Of a stretch of DNA of 64,000 bases, positions 1 through 7,982 are shown piece by piece (within the stretch, counting starts at the first letter, position 1; every line of letters starts with the position of its first letter). The stretch comes from Candidatus Bariatricus faecipullorum (GTDB lineage Bacteria; Bacillota; Clostridia; Lachnospirales; Lachnospiraceae): positions 1-64,000 of the forward strand of contig DWYV01000004.1 of assembly GCA_019118525.1 (NCBI GenBank), given 5' to 3'. The position numbers and the translations under genes were made by a program. The notes under the pieces were generated by a model. That model searched no databases, was not told the DNA's origin, and saw only the letters and a program-made list of their open reading frames with translations.

Positions 1-305
1 GCTTCAACGTTCATTCCACCCAAAAACAATTTACACAGCAAATCATTATAGTGAACGATTATATCATCTTTTGCAATGCCACTTTCTGTTTTTATCCCTA
101 GAGCACCATCGCCACAAACTAAATATTCCACCTCCTTATTATCAAAACGGTTTTTAACCGTTCCAATAATTCGATGAAGCAATGAGTGGTCATACGAAAG
201 GCTATTGATATCTTCAATAGAAAAATCTATCTTCTCGTTTTCATGAACAATAAACTGAATGGGATATATATATGTTACATACACGCTCTTTTGCATTTTG
301 TTCAT
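1..305 (-). CDS. Unrecognised protein, N-terminal part only (runs off left edge)
   Basis: An open frame reads from an ATG at 305 to the window edge with no stop, giving about 101 residues beginning MNKMQKSVYVTYIYPIQF. A GGAGG ribosome-binding site lies 13 bases upstream, and a second in-frame ATG at 296 is possible. I do not recognise the family. The visible part has no membrane segment or signal peptide and is rich in Ile, Asn, Asp and Lys. The DNA is far more AT-rich than the genes from rlmH onward, which suggests a recently acquired gene. That this is a real gene is well supported by start, RBS and frame; its function is unknown. Confidence 0.6.
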   Translation of the reverse strand, partial: MNKMQKSVYVTYIYPIQFIVHENEKIDFSIEDINSLSYDHSLLHRIIGTVKNRFDNKEVEYLVCGDGALGIKTESGIAKDDIIVHYNDLLCKLFLGGMNVE

Positions 306-534
306 ATATCGTTTTATTCCTCCATAATCGTAATATTATTCTACTAAATTTTATCATACTGGTAAAAAATCTAATACAACATACTCATCTTCTTTGGCTT
401 AGAAAACAAAGAAAATTTTATATTTACTTCAAGCTAACTCATAAAATCTCTCATTTGCAAATTCCGATTCATCTCCCAGTTTTCTTCATTATACCATTCG
501 TTTATTTCCTTGTCATTTTCTTTCTTACACATAC
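306..534. other. AT-rich intergenic stretch
   Basis: No convincing gene is seen here. The stretch contains the GGAGG site for the minus-strand gene that starts at 305 and several TATAAT-like hexamers upstream of it, such as TATGAT and TAGAAT, but no well-spaced -35/-10 pair could be chosen. A plus-strand open frame across this region has no ribosome-binding site and runs into a terminator hairpin. The base composition matches the partial gene to the left and not the core genes to the right. Confidence 0.5.
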
Positions 535-568
535 AAAAAGAGTGGAACATCATCTGTCCACTCTCTTT
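535..568 (-). terminator. Rho-independent terminator after rlmH
   Basis: Arms AGAGTGGA (539-546) and TCCACTCT (557-564) enclose a 10-base loop. On the minus strand the hairpin is followed by TTTTT, so it can end transcription coming from rlmH, whose stop codon lies about 65 bases upstream in that direction. The plus-strand tail is weaker. Confidence 0.7.
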
Positions 569-632
569 CCAAACCATTTATAAATTATTCATTACCTCTC
601 ACCATATCACACCCAAATATGAAAAAACGCCC

Positions 633-1112
633 TTACTTGTGATACGGTTCTCCTGCCATTATCCGGTATCCCCGGTAGATCTGTTCCAGCAGAATCACCC
701 GCATAAGCTGATGAGGAAAGGTCATTTTAGAAAAGCTGAGTCTGTAATCCGCCTCTTTTAAAAGTGTCTCGTCCAGGCCGATAGAACCGCCAATCAGAAA
801 CTGGATATGACTGATTCCCTGCACGCCCAGTGTCTCGATTTTTTCGGAAAATTTTTCGGAAGACAGCATGTTTCCGTCAATGGCCAGTGCAATGGTATAG
901 GCGTCCGCCTTCATCAGTTTCCGGATTCGCTCTCCTTCTTTCTGACGGATCTGGCGCTCCACGGTTTCGGAGGCATTATCCGGCGTTTTTTCATCCGCCG
1001 CTTCCAGAATTTCCAGTCTGCAGTACCGGCTCAGCCGTTTGCTGTATTCAGCCAGGGCGTCTTTCAGATATTTTTCTTTGATTTTTCCCACTGCGATTAC
1101 TGTGATTTTCAA
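633..1112 (-). CDS. rlmH: 23S rRNA (pseudouridine1915-N3)-methyltransferase RlmH
   Basis: At 159 residues this is the usual length for RlmH, the SPOUT-fold enzyme that methylates pseudouridine 1915 in helix 69 of 23S rRNA on the assembled 70S ribosome. The SAM-binding knot motif IGGSIG is at residues 107-112, and the C-terminus keeps the conserved MRVILLEQIYRGYRI and ends in YHK. The start is a TTG codon at 1112, preceded by GGAAGGAG at normal spacing. It is the last gene of the run that starts with alkD or the PH-domain gene. In staphylococci the 3' end of this gene is the integration site of SCC elements, which matters because AT-rich foreign-looking DNA begins right after this stop codon. 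Confidence 0.96.
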   Translation of the reverse strand: MKITVIAVGKIKEKYLKDALAEYSKRLSRYCRLEILEAADEKTPDNASETVERQIRQKEGERIRKLMKADAYTIALAIDGNMLSSEKFSEKIETLGVQGISHIQFLIGGSIGLDETLLKEADYRLSFSKMTFPHQLMRVILLEQIYRGYRIMAGEPYHK

Positions 1113-1142
1113 ACTGCCGTCTCCTTCCTCCCGCCGTTTCTT

Positions 1143-3191
1143 TTATCTGTCTGTCAGCCGGTACATATAAAGTTCATGCAGGGCCCGGGTAGCAGAGATA
1201 TATTCTGCCTGCCGAATCAGGGAACCGTCTTCTTTGCGGGTGCCGGACAGGGTAAATACCTGGTCGAATTCCAGCCCTTTTGCCAGATAATACGTGGTAA
1301 CCGTAAGTCCCCGGGAAAATGCACTGCTGTCCCGGTCAATATAGGAAGGCTGAAGTCCCAGTTCTTTCAGAACAGCCACGGCTTCCAGGGCCTCGGCTTC
1401 GGTCATGGTCAGCACCGCCGCCGTCTCGTAACCGTCCTCTCCTATATTCACATGCTGTACCGCCTCTTCCAGGGCGGCTTTCATGCCGGAAAAGTTCTGT
1501 TCCTCCACCGGTTTCCCATGGCGTTCCAAAAGCTCCAGGTCTGTCACCCCGGTAATCTTTCCGGCATACTCTGCTATCTCTACCGTATTCCGGTAGCTCT
1601 TGCGAAGTTCTATCTGACGCAGGTCCCTGCCCAGAATCTGAGGCAGAAACGTCGTGACATCCTGCTCCTGTTCTTCCAGTGTCTGTGCCCGGTCTCCCAG
1701 AATTGTCATCCGGCAGGAAAAAATCCGGGAAAGAATCACATACTGCAGATAGGAGTAATCCTGCATCTCATCAATCACCAGATGTTTGACATTTTTGTGG
1801 TCTGTAATCCGGCAGAGTCTGTATTTCAGATAAAGCAGGGGATATACATCTTCATATTCCAGAATCCGTTTTTCCCTGGGCACTTCCGGAAGGGAAGGGT
1901 AGCCATATTCCTGCAGAAACCACCGGTATATCTCATATAAATCCGTTGTAACATACTGTTTCCGGAACTTTTCTTCCAGTTCCAGCTGCTCTTCTTCTGT
2001 GATATCTCTGCCCCGGAGGGTTTCAAATTCGTCTGTAAAATATTCCCGGACAGCGTCCATTCGGGACAGAAGGGGCTCTTCCTGAAATTTGAAGTAAAAC
2101 AGGTTCAGAAGTTTCCCTTCTGACAGTTCCAGTCCGTGGAATTCTATGGGCTCAAACTGTACAAGCCGGTCTTCCAGCTCGATGAGAAATCCCTCCACCT
2201 GACGCACAAATTCCCGGGACTGCTTTGCCCGGCACCGCTCGCTGATTCCGGTATCCACGCCTCCACTTTTCTCCGTCCAGAGTGTCTCCAGATAGTGATA
2301 CCGGTCCCGGCAGTCAGCCACGGTATCCTGCAGCTCCTTCCAGGCAAACAGGTCAAAACTCAGTTCCCGCACCGGTTCTTCTCCCAGTTCCGGAAGAATA
2401 TGGGAAATGTAATCGGAAAACACACTGTTCGGCGACAGAATTACGATATCCGTAGACCGGAGCCGTTTTCTGTCATGGTAGAGCAGATAGGCAATCCGGT
2501 GCAGGGCAACAGAGGTTTTCCCGCTTCCTGCGGCGCCCTGAATGACGAGAATCCGGTCCCGGGTATTGCGGATAATCTGGTTCTGCTCTTTCTGGATGGT
2601 GCGGACAATGTTCTTCAGGCGCACGTCACCGTTCTGGCCCAGTTCCTGCCTGAGAATCTCATCGTCAATTTTCATGTCGCTCTCAAACTCATAGACCATC
2701 CTGCCCCGGCGGATTTTATACTGCCATTTGGAACAGATTTCCCCTTCCATGGTTCCTCCGGGAGCCTCATAGGATGCGGGTCCGCAGTCATAATCGTAAA
2801 AAAGTCCGCTGACCGGCGCACGCCAGTCATATATCAGAGGAATCATTCCTGCTTTCTCGGCAAAATTCCCGATTCCAATATAAAACAGTTCCGGAGCGTC
2901 CTCGCCTTCATACTGGAAATCTACCCGTGCAAAAAAAGGAGAATCCTGCATACGACGGAGTCTCCGGTACATTTTCTGCTGTTCCTGGTTGGCATTGACC
3001 TGATGAAGCAGAGCCTGCTGGTTATCATAGTTTTCGTATCCGTACTGGTCCATTTCTGTGTAATTGTCCCAGTAGTAGTCATTCATGTCCTGAATTTCCT
3101 GCCTGCCCTGTTCGATTTCCTGCTCTACTTCCCTGATTTTCTCGTTGATTTTCGTGCTTACTTTTTTTAAAAATTCTGTTCCGCTGCTCAT
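1143..3191 (-). CDS. helD: HelD-like superfamily 1 helicase, RNA polymerase recycling factor
   Basis: This 682-residue UvrD/Rep-type ATPase begins with a charged coiled coil (residues 1-85), has Walker A GAAGSGKT at 219-226, a VIDEMQDYS Walker B/motif II, and an SF1 C-terminal motor. This layout is that of HelD, which in Bacillus and mycobacteria binds stalled RNA polymerase, pulls nucleic acid out and recycles the enzyme. It is somewhat shorter than B. subtilis HelD (about 770 residues). The ATG at 3191 follows AAGGAACAGG. It sits 21 bases from the acetyltransferase upstream and 30 from rlmH downstream, so the three are likely cotranscribed. It could instead be a generic DNA helicase IV-like enzyme. 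Confidence 0.88.
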   Translation of the reverse strand: MSSGTEFLKKVSTKINEKIREVEQEIEQGRQEIQDMNDYYWDNYTEMDQYGYENYDNQQALLHQVNANQEQQKMYRRLRRMQDSPFFARVDFQYEGEDAPELFYIGIGNFAEKAGMIPLIYDWRAPVSGLFYDYDCGPASYEAPGGTMEGEICSKWQYKIRRGRMVYEFESDMKIDDEILRQELGQNGDVRLKNIVRTIQKEQNQIIRNTRDRILVIQGAAGSGKTSVALHRIAYLLYHDRKRLRSTDIVILSPNSVFSDYISHILPELGEEPVRELSFDLFAWKELQDTVADCRDRYHYLETLWTEKSGGVDTGISERCRAKQSREFVRQVEGFLIELEDRLVQFEPIEFHGLELSEGKLLNLFYFKFQEEPLLSRMDAVREYFTDEFETLRGRDITEEEQLELEEKFRKQYVTTDLYEIYRWFLQEYGYPSLPEVPREKRILEYEDVYPLLYLKYRLCRITDHKNVKHLVIDEMQDYSYLQYVILSRIFSCRMTILGDRAQTLEEQEQDVTTFLPQILGRDLRQIELRKSYRNTVEIAEYAGKITGVTDLELLERHGKPVEEQNFSGMKAALEEAVQHVNIGEDGYETAAVLTMTEAEALEAVAVLKELGLQPSYIDRDSSAFSRGLTVTTYYLAKGLEFDQVFTLSGTRKEDGSLIRQAEYISATRALHELYMYRLTDR

Positions 3192-3212
3192 GCTGTCCTG
3201 TTCCTTCTCCTG

Positions 3213-3860
3213 TCATGCACCGGGTTCAAGACTCGACTGTGAGTCTTCTGTTACAATGTTCCCCTGAATTTTTCGGTCTCTGTAATAATATATCCGGTCT
3301 TTCTCCCCAATCTCCCGCAGAATACGGCAGGGATTTCCCACTGCCACTACATCTGCCGGAATGTCCTTTGTCACTACGCTTCCCGCCCCGATAACAGTAT
3401 TGTCCCCAATGGTAACACCGGGCAGAATGACGGCAGCCGCCCCAATCCAGACATTTTTCCCAATGTGAACGGGAAGATTGTACTGCAGTCCCTCCTGCCT
3501 GAGTTCCGGCAGAACGGGATGCCCTGCCGTGGCTATCGTGACATTCGGACCTATCATGGTGTCATCACCAATAAATATCTCTGTATCATCCACCAGGGTC
3601 AGTCCGAAATTGGCATAAACGTTCTTTCCCAGGTGGGTATGATGCCCGCCCCAGTTCGCGTAAAAAGGCGCTTCAATATAGCAGTTCTCTCCCACACTGC
3701 CAAACATTCTGTCCAGCAGAAGGCTCCGCTCTTTCTGCTGGGACGCACTGGTCTGGTTATACTCTCTGAGCATATCCATATAGATAAACTGTTCTTCCAG
3801 TATCTCCTCTCCCATAGGGTAGTAGAGTTTCCCGGAGTGCAGTGTTTCTTTCTTATTCAT
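3213..3860 (-). CDS. Sugar O-acetyltransferase (Maa/LacA/NodL family)
   Basis: This 215-residue protein has the left-handed beta-helix of hexapeptide-repeat acetyltransferases. The N-terminal Mac segment (residues 7-60) is followed by turns such as IGPNVTIATAGH, the catalytic-His region of the family, and IGDNTVIGAGSVVTKDIP. It should transfer acetyl from acetyl-CoA to the 6-hydroxyl of a sugar such as maltose, glucose or galactoside; the exact acceptor cannot be read from sequence. Its ATG overlaps the stop of the HAD gene (8-base overlap), so translation is probably coupled. The last 20 or so residues extend past the usual family end. Confidence 0.9.
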   Translation of the reverse strand: MNKKETLHSGKLYYPMGEEILEEQFIYMDMLREYNQTSASQQKERSLLLDRMFGSVGENCYIEAPFYANWGGHHTHLGKNVYANFGLTLVDDTEIFIGDDTMIGPNVTIATAGHPVLPELRQEGLQYNLPVHIGKNVWIGAAAVILPGVTIGDNTVIGAGSVVTKDIPADVVAVGNPCRILREIGEKDRIYYYRDRKIQGNIVTEDSQSSLEPGA

Positions 3861-4527
3861 TTCCCTGTCCTCCCAGAATCATGCAGGCTGTTTCCCTGGG
3901 TGTATGCGCGAGGTAAGTAACGCCGGCTTTTTTCAGCTCTTCTTCGGTACCGTATCCATAGAGAACTCCCAGTACATCCAGACTGTTCTGGGCCGCTCCC
4001 TGCACGTCGTGCTCCCGGTCGCCCACCATCAGGACACGGGATTTCTCCGTTTCCGGCACCTGCAGAGTCTGCAGGGTATAACGAATCACGTCTCCTTTTT
4101 TGATACGGCTGCTGTCCATGGTCGCCCCGCAGACAGCGTCAAAATAAGACATGAGTCCAAAATGTTCCAGAATTCTTCTGGCATAATTTTCCGGCTTGGA
4201 CGTCGCAAGGGCTACTGTGCGGCCTGCTCGTTTTAACTGCCCCAGCATTTCCTCCACACCGTCATAAACCGTATTTTCAAAAATACCTTTTTCAGCATAG
4301 TATTCCCGGTAGTAGACCACTCCGCGCTCTGCTTCTTCCCGGGAAGTCCCGTAAAACTGCATCATGGAGTCCACCAGAGGCGGTCCAATAAAACGGCGCA
4401 GCCCGTCCCGGTCCCCCACATCGATTCCCAGTCTGTTCAGGGCGTATTCCACGGAATTCATGATTCCGGGACCGGACTCGGTAATCGTACCGTCCAGGTC
4501 GAATAAAATGTACTGATAGTCCTTCAT
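3853..4527 (-). CDS. HAD-IA hydrolase, phosphoglycolate phosphatase-like
   Basis: The 224-residue protein carries the HAD nucleophile motif DLDGT (residues 10-14), motif II in ALATSKP, motif III Lys in RIKKGD, and motif IV in VLMVGDREHDV. The helical cap between residues 20 and 85 places it with the Gph/PpaX subgroup. PpaX-type enzymes hydrolyse pyrophosphate or phosphoglycolate, but the substrate here is not certain. It follows yaaA by 11 bases and overlaps the acetyltransferase, with GAGGAGAG before the ATG. Confidence 0.88.
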   Translation of the reverse strand: MKDYQYILFDLDGTITESGPGIMNSVEYALNRLGIDVGDRDGLRRFIGPPLVDSMMQFYGTSREEAERGVVYYREYYAEKGIFENTVYDGVEEMLGQLKRAGRTVALATSKPENYARRILEHFGLMSYFDAVCGATMDSSRIKKGDVIRYTLQTLQVPETEKSRVLMVGDREHDVQGAAQNSLDVLGVLYGYGTEEELKKAGVTYLAHTPRETACMILGGQGNE

Positions 4528-4538
4528 CTTCTCTCCTC

Positions 4539-5327
4539 CTAATGATTCTCTGCCCTTCTGAGAAACACCAGTTCCTCCGGTGTGGAAAGGGCTTCTTCAA
4601 AAGAAAAGCCCAGTTCGCGGAATTCCCTTATCCGCCCGGTATCCTGGATTTCTTCTGCGGCGAGCCAGGCACACATCCGGCCCCTGGCCATCTTTGCCAG
4701 TGTCCCCTTCACTTTCACTTTTTCGCCCGTCCATTCCCCAAATACGCAGGTAACAAACTGGATTCCGGGTTCGGTTCTGGCCCAGGGTTCGATGACCCTG
4801 CTGTATTCTTTCGAGGCCAGATTCAGGATGATTTTCTCTTCTCCTTCCCCGGCCTCCTGCTTCAGTTCTTCCGCCAGTGTCCGGTAAATCCGGTCTCCCC
4901 AGAATTCATAGAGATTACTTCCGCGTTCTGTATGAAGCCGGGCCTGCATCTCCAGACGGTAGGGCGCCACGCCGTCACCGGTATTTAAAATCCCGTAAAA
5001 TCCGCTGAGGATTTTCAGATGTTTCCGCGCATATGCCCACTGCCGGTCCGTAAAAACCTGGGGCGCCATACCGGAAAAGGCCAGCCCCTGATAAGCCAGC
5101 AGTGCGGTCGTCAGTCCCTGCTCCAGGTTCATGGCCTGATATCTGACATAATTTTCTTCTGTGATTTTATCACTGGCCCCGAACAGTTTTTTCAGTTCCG
5201 TCCGGTTCATGGACCGCAGAATCCGGTACAGTATCCGGGTGTCTTCTAAAAGAGCCGGAAGTTGTTCCGGCTTCATCCAGTCCTGGTCTGTTTTCATCTG
5301 TTTCGCCGGAGATATGATAATCTTCAT
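4539..5327 (-). CDS. yaaA: Peroxide stress protein YaaA (DUF328)
   Basis: The product begins with the family signature MKIIISPAKQM and is 262 residues, the normal length. E. coli YaaA is induced by OxyR and lowers free intracellular iron and Fenton damage during peroxide stress; it binds DNA and has a helix-hairpin-helix-like fold. The frame remains open further upstream, but the conserved N-terminus fixes the start at 5327 or at the adjacent ATG at 5330, which overlaps the alkD stop codon (ATGA). This indicates translational coupling with the DNA-repair gene alkD. Confidence 0.93.
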   Translation of the reverse strand: MKIIISPAKQMKTDQDWMKPEQLPALLEDTRILYRILRSMNRTELKKLFGASDKITEENYVRYQAMNLEQGLTTALLAYQGLAFSGMAPQVFTDRQWAYARKHLKILSGFYGILNTGDGVAPYRLEMQARLHTERGSNLYEFWGDRIYRTLAEELKQEAGEGEEKIILNLASKEYSRVIEPWARTEPGIQFVTCVFGEWTGEKVKVKGTLAKMARGRMCAWLAAEEIQDTGRIREFRELGFSFEEALSTPEELVFLRRAENH

Positions 5328-6028
5328 CATCGCTTCAGTGCCTTCAGCTCCTCTTTCTTCTCCCGGGACACCCTGCGGGATTCCCGTATTTTCTGGACAG
5401 CCATATTGTGGGTGGTCACATCCAGATGCTGTTCCTTCAGCCATTCCTCCGTCCGTTCGGGGAAACGGACATAACACAGGGAAACGGCCCAGGCCACTCC
5501 CATTTTTACATAATAGGCCTCATGCCGGATACCCCCGTAGATTTCCAGAAGCTGTTCCAGCCATGTTTCGTCCGTATAATAATCCATCAGGGCCACCACG
5601 GCAAACCGGATGGAAAATTCTGTCCCCTGGTTCCGTTTTTCCAGAAGCCAGGGATACCAGGCTTCCCGGTCCTTCTGTATAAATTTGCAGGTGCTGGCAC
5701 AGCAGTCACAGACCGCCCAGTTGTCAATCCGGGGCACAAAGGCGTCCAGCTCCTGCATCCGTCTTTCCCGGTCCATGGAGGCATAGCCGATGACCATGCC
5801 TTTTACCATAATCTCCTCGTACCAGCCTTCGTCAGGAAGGGAAAGAAAGGACTGCCAGTCCCCCTTTGCTATCTGCCGGGCCAGTTTCCGAAGTTCCGGA
5901 ACCCGGACTCCCATAATCTTTTCCGTGCCGGGCAGAAGTCCCGCATGAAACTCCCGGTAGGATTCACTGGAAAGCTCCCGAAGGGTACTGCGGAATTCTT
6001 CCGCAGTCAGGCTTTTTTTCTCTTCCAT
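5327..6028 (-). CDS. DNA alkylation repair protein, AlkD/HEAT-like glycosylase
   Basis: This 233-residue all-helical protein matches the AlkD-like family (PF08713): MGVRVPELRKLARQIAK in the first third, then DNWAVCDCCAS and the conserved FAVVALMDYY and AYYVKMGVAWAVS helices. These HEAT-like repeats wrap duplex DNA and excise 3- and 7-alkylpurines. Cell location is cytosolic. The C-terminus EELKALKR ends in a TGA that overlaps the yaaA start. The gene starts 15 bases after the PH-domain gene ends. Confidence 0.9.
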   Translation of the reverse strand: MEEKKSLTAEEFRSTLRELSSESYREFHAGLLPGTEKIMGVRVPELRKLARQIAKGDWQSFLSLPDEGWYEEIMVKGMVIGYASMDRERRMQELDAFVPRIDNWAVCDCCASTCKFIQKDREAWYPWLLEKRNQGTEFSIRFAVVALMDYYTDETWLEQLLEIYGGIRHEAYYVKMGVAWAVSLCYVRFPERTEEWLKEQHLDVTTHNMAVQKIRESRRVSREKKEELKALKR

Positions 6029-6043
6029 GTTACTGCTCCCGTT

Positions 6044-6460
6044 TTATCCAATCATATACTTTATTTTATGGTTATATTTCCGTACTTCCTGGACGAACTC
6101 CCGGGGCGTCTCCAGGGAGACATACACCGGACTGGTCAGGGTTTTCGTGGTTATCTCAATCCGGTCAGAGCTTGCGGCGTAGGACGTGCTCATGCTCTCC
6201 ACCGCTTTCAGTATGGTAATCTCCTTTACCGGAATGCGTTTCCTGAGAAGGCCGAACTGAATCAGCACTTCTTTTTTATCTACGGTGACTTCGTTTTTTA
6301 TCAGGACCGGTATAAAAAAAAGGTCCGGTACCACCAGAAGGAAGATGAACGGAATCACCGCCACACTCAGCCCGGTAACATAGATACCGAAAAGTACGAT
6401 TACATTAAATACACCGGTCAGCGCACGCCACCAGGGGGATATCTTTCCCTTAAACTTCAT
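6044..6460 (-). CDS. Membrane-anchored bacterial PH-domain protein
   Basis: The 138-residue protein has two hydrophobic segments (about residues 14-32 and 34-52, the second with PDLFFIP at its end) followed by a bacterial pleckstrin-homology-like sandwich containing EVLIQFGLLRKRIPVKEI. This is the YyaB/bPH family (PF06713-like), found in Firmicutes membranes and of unknown function. The start ATG at 6460 follows AAAGGAG. It is the first gene of the run leading to rlmH, although a promoter was not clear in the 83 bases up to the upstream terminator. Confidence 0.75.
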   Translation of the reverse strand: MKFKGKISPWWRALTGVFNVIVLFGIYVTGLSVAVIPFIFLLVVPDLFFIPVLIKNEVTVDKKEVLIQFGLLRKRIPVKEITILKAVESMSTSYAASSDRIEITTKTLTSPVYVSLETPREFVQEVRKYNHKIKYMIG

Positions 6461-6543
6461 CTGTATACTCCTTTCCCATGCAGGACCCGCCTGCGGGCCC
6501 CGTCAAAACTTTTACCGGACGGGAACACCCGTCTGATGAAAGA

Positions 6544-6579
6544 GAAGCTGTACCGACGGTACCCCATCCGTACAGCTTC
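6544..6579 (-). terminator. Terminator hairpin after nfnL
   Basis: Ten-base perfect arms GAAGCTGTAC and GTACAGCTTC flank a 16-base loop. On the minus strand the hairpin is followed by TCTCTTTC, a moderate U-tract. It lies 17 bases after the nfnL stop codon. A second short hairpin, GACGGG with CCCGTC, sits at 6518-6533. Confidence 0.65.
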
Positions 6580-6596
6580 CGCTTCTGGTCGTTCTT

Positions 6597-7982
6597 TTAT
6601 TTGCCGGAAAGGTATTCGTGAATTCCTTTTGCTCCGGCTTTTCCTGCACCCATGGCAAGGATTACGGTAGCGGCTCCGGTTACTGCGTCGCCTCCTGCAT
6701 ATACGCCTTCCTTGGAGGTCTTTCCGTTTTCCTCCTCAGCGACGATACATTTCCATTTGTTCGTTTCCAGTCCTTCTGTAGTAGAAGAAATCAGCGGGTT
6801 CGGGGAAGTTCCCAGAGACATGATAACGGTATCCACGTCCATGGTAAACTCGCTTCCCTCGATGGGAACCGGTCTTCTTCTTCCGGATGCGTCCGGCTCG
6901 CCCAGTTCCATACGGATACAGCGGATACCGGTCACCTGGCCGTCCTCTTCCAGAATCTCCACCGGATTTGTCAGCAGGTCGAATACAACGCCTTCCTCTT
7001 TCGCATGATGTACTTCCTCCACACGGGCGGGCAGCTCTTCCTCACTTCTTCTGTACACGATATGTACATCCGCGCCAAGCCGGAGTGCGGTTCTGGCGGC
7101 GTCCATGGCCACGTTTCCTCCGCCGACCACGGCCACTTTCTTTCCGGCCACGATGGGGGTATCATAGGAATCGTCAAATGCTTTCATCAGATTGCTTCTG
7201 GTCAGATACTCATTGGCTGAGAACACACCGTTTGCATTCTCGCCCGGAATGCCCATGAATTTGGGAAGTCCTGCGCCGGAACCGATGAATACGGCCTCAA
7301 AGCCTTCGTCTTCGATTAACTGGTCAATGGTCGTGGATTTTCCGATAACCACATTGGTCTCGAACTTCACGCCCAGCTCTTTTACTTTTTCAATCTCTTT
7401 TGCCACAACCTTCTGCTTGGGAAGACGGAATTCCGGAATTCCGTACACCAGAACGCCGCCCAGCTCATGAAGGGCTTCAAATACGGTTACATCGTATCCC
7501 AGTTTCGCCAGGTCGCCTGCGCAGGTAAGTCCTGCAGGGCCGGAACCGATAACTGCCACTTTCTGACCGTTCTTCTCGGTAGCGCCTTCCGGTTTGATGT
7601 CGTTTTCCAGGGCGTAATCCGCCACAAAACGCTCCAGTTTTCCAATGGAAACGGGTTCGCCTTTGATACCCCGGATACATTTTCCCTCGCACTGGGATTC
7701 CTGGGGGCAGACACGTCCGCAGATAGCCGGAAGAGCGGAGGATTTTCCGATAATCCGGTATGCTTCTTCGATGTTTCCTTCCTTTACTTCATGAATAAAA
7801 GCCGGAATGTCGATTCCCACCGGACATCCTTTTACGCACTGGGCGTTTTTACAGTTGATACAGCGGGTAGCCTCATCCATGGCCTCTTCCCGGTTATATC
7901 CGTAACATACTTCTTCAAAGTTTGTGGCACGAACCTTCGGGTCCTGCTCTCTTACTGGTACTTTCTTTAATACGTCTGCCAT
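6597..7982 (-). CDS. nfnB: NfnL: large subunit of NADH-dependent ferredoxin:NADP+ oxidoreductase
   Basis: The 461-residue flavoprotein resembles the glutamate synthase small subunit. Eight N-terminal cysteines (C41, C44, C49, C53 and C88, C92, C98, C102) can hold two [4Fe-4S] clusters. An FAD site follows (VAVIGSGPAGL) and an NADP(H) site (VAVVGGGNVAMDAA). Automated pipelines usually call this gltD or gltA, but no large glutamate synthase subunit is nearby. The gene directly upstream is the FAD/[2Fe-2S] partner NfnS, with stop and start sharing one base (TAATG). NfnSL couples ferredoxin and NADH oxidation to NADPH formation by electron bifurcation in clostridia and acetogens. The assignment rests on the pairing. 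Confidence 0.88.
   Translation of the reverse strand: MADVLKKVPVREQDPKVRATNFEEVCYGYNREEAMDEATRCINCKNAQCVKGCPVGIDIPAFIHEVKEGNIEEAYRIIGKSSALPAICGRVCPQESQCEGKCIRGIKGEPVSIGKLERFVADYALENDIKPEGATEKNGQKVAVIGSGPAGLTCAGDLAKLGYDVTVFEALHELGGVLVYGIPEFRLPKQKVVAKEIEKVKELGVKFETNVVIGKSTTIDQLIEDEGFEAVFIGSGAGLPKFMGIPGENANGVFSANEYLTRSNLMKAFDDSYDTPIVAGKKVAVVGGGNVAMDAARTALRLGADVHIVYRRSEEELPARVEEVHHAKEEGVVFDLLTNPVEILEEDGQVTGIRCIRMELGEPDASGRRRPVPIEGSEFTMDVDTVIMSLGTSPNPLISSTTEGLETNKWKCIVAEEENGKTSKEGVYAGGDAVTGAATVILAMGAGKAGAKGIHEYLSGK

Noticed and set aside
272-583. Plus-strand open frame of 103 codons in the AT-rich left region
   Set aside because: It has no Shine-Dalgarno, overlaps the start of the well-supported minus-strand gene at 305, and runs into the rlmH terminator hairpin.
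5328-5477. N-terminal extension of YaaA
   Set aside because: It overlaps alkD out of frame, and the family begins exactly with MKIIISPAK.
6597-7982. Glutamate synthase small subunit in nitrogen assimilation
   Set aside because: No large subunit is encoded nearby and the gene is coupled to an NfnS-like partner.
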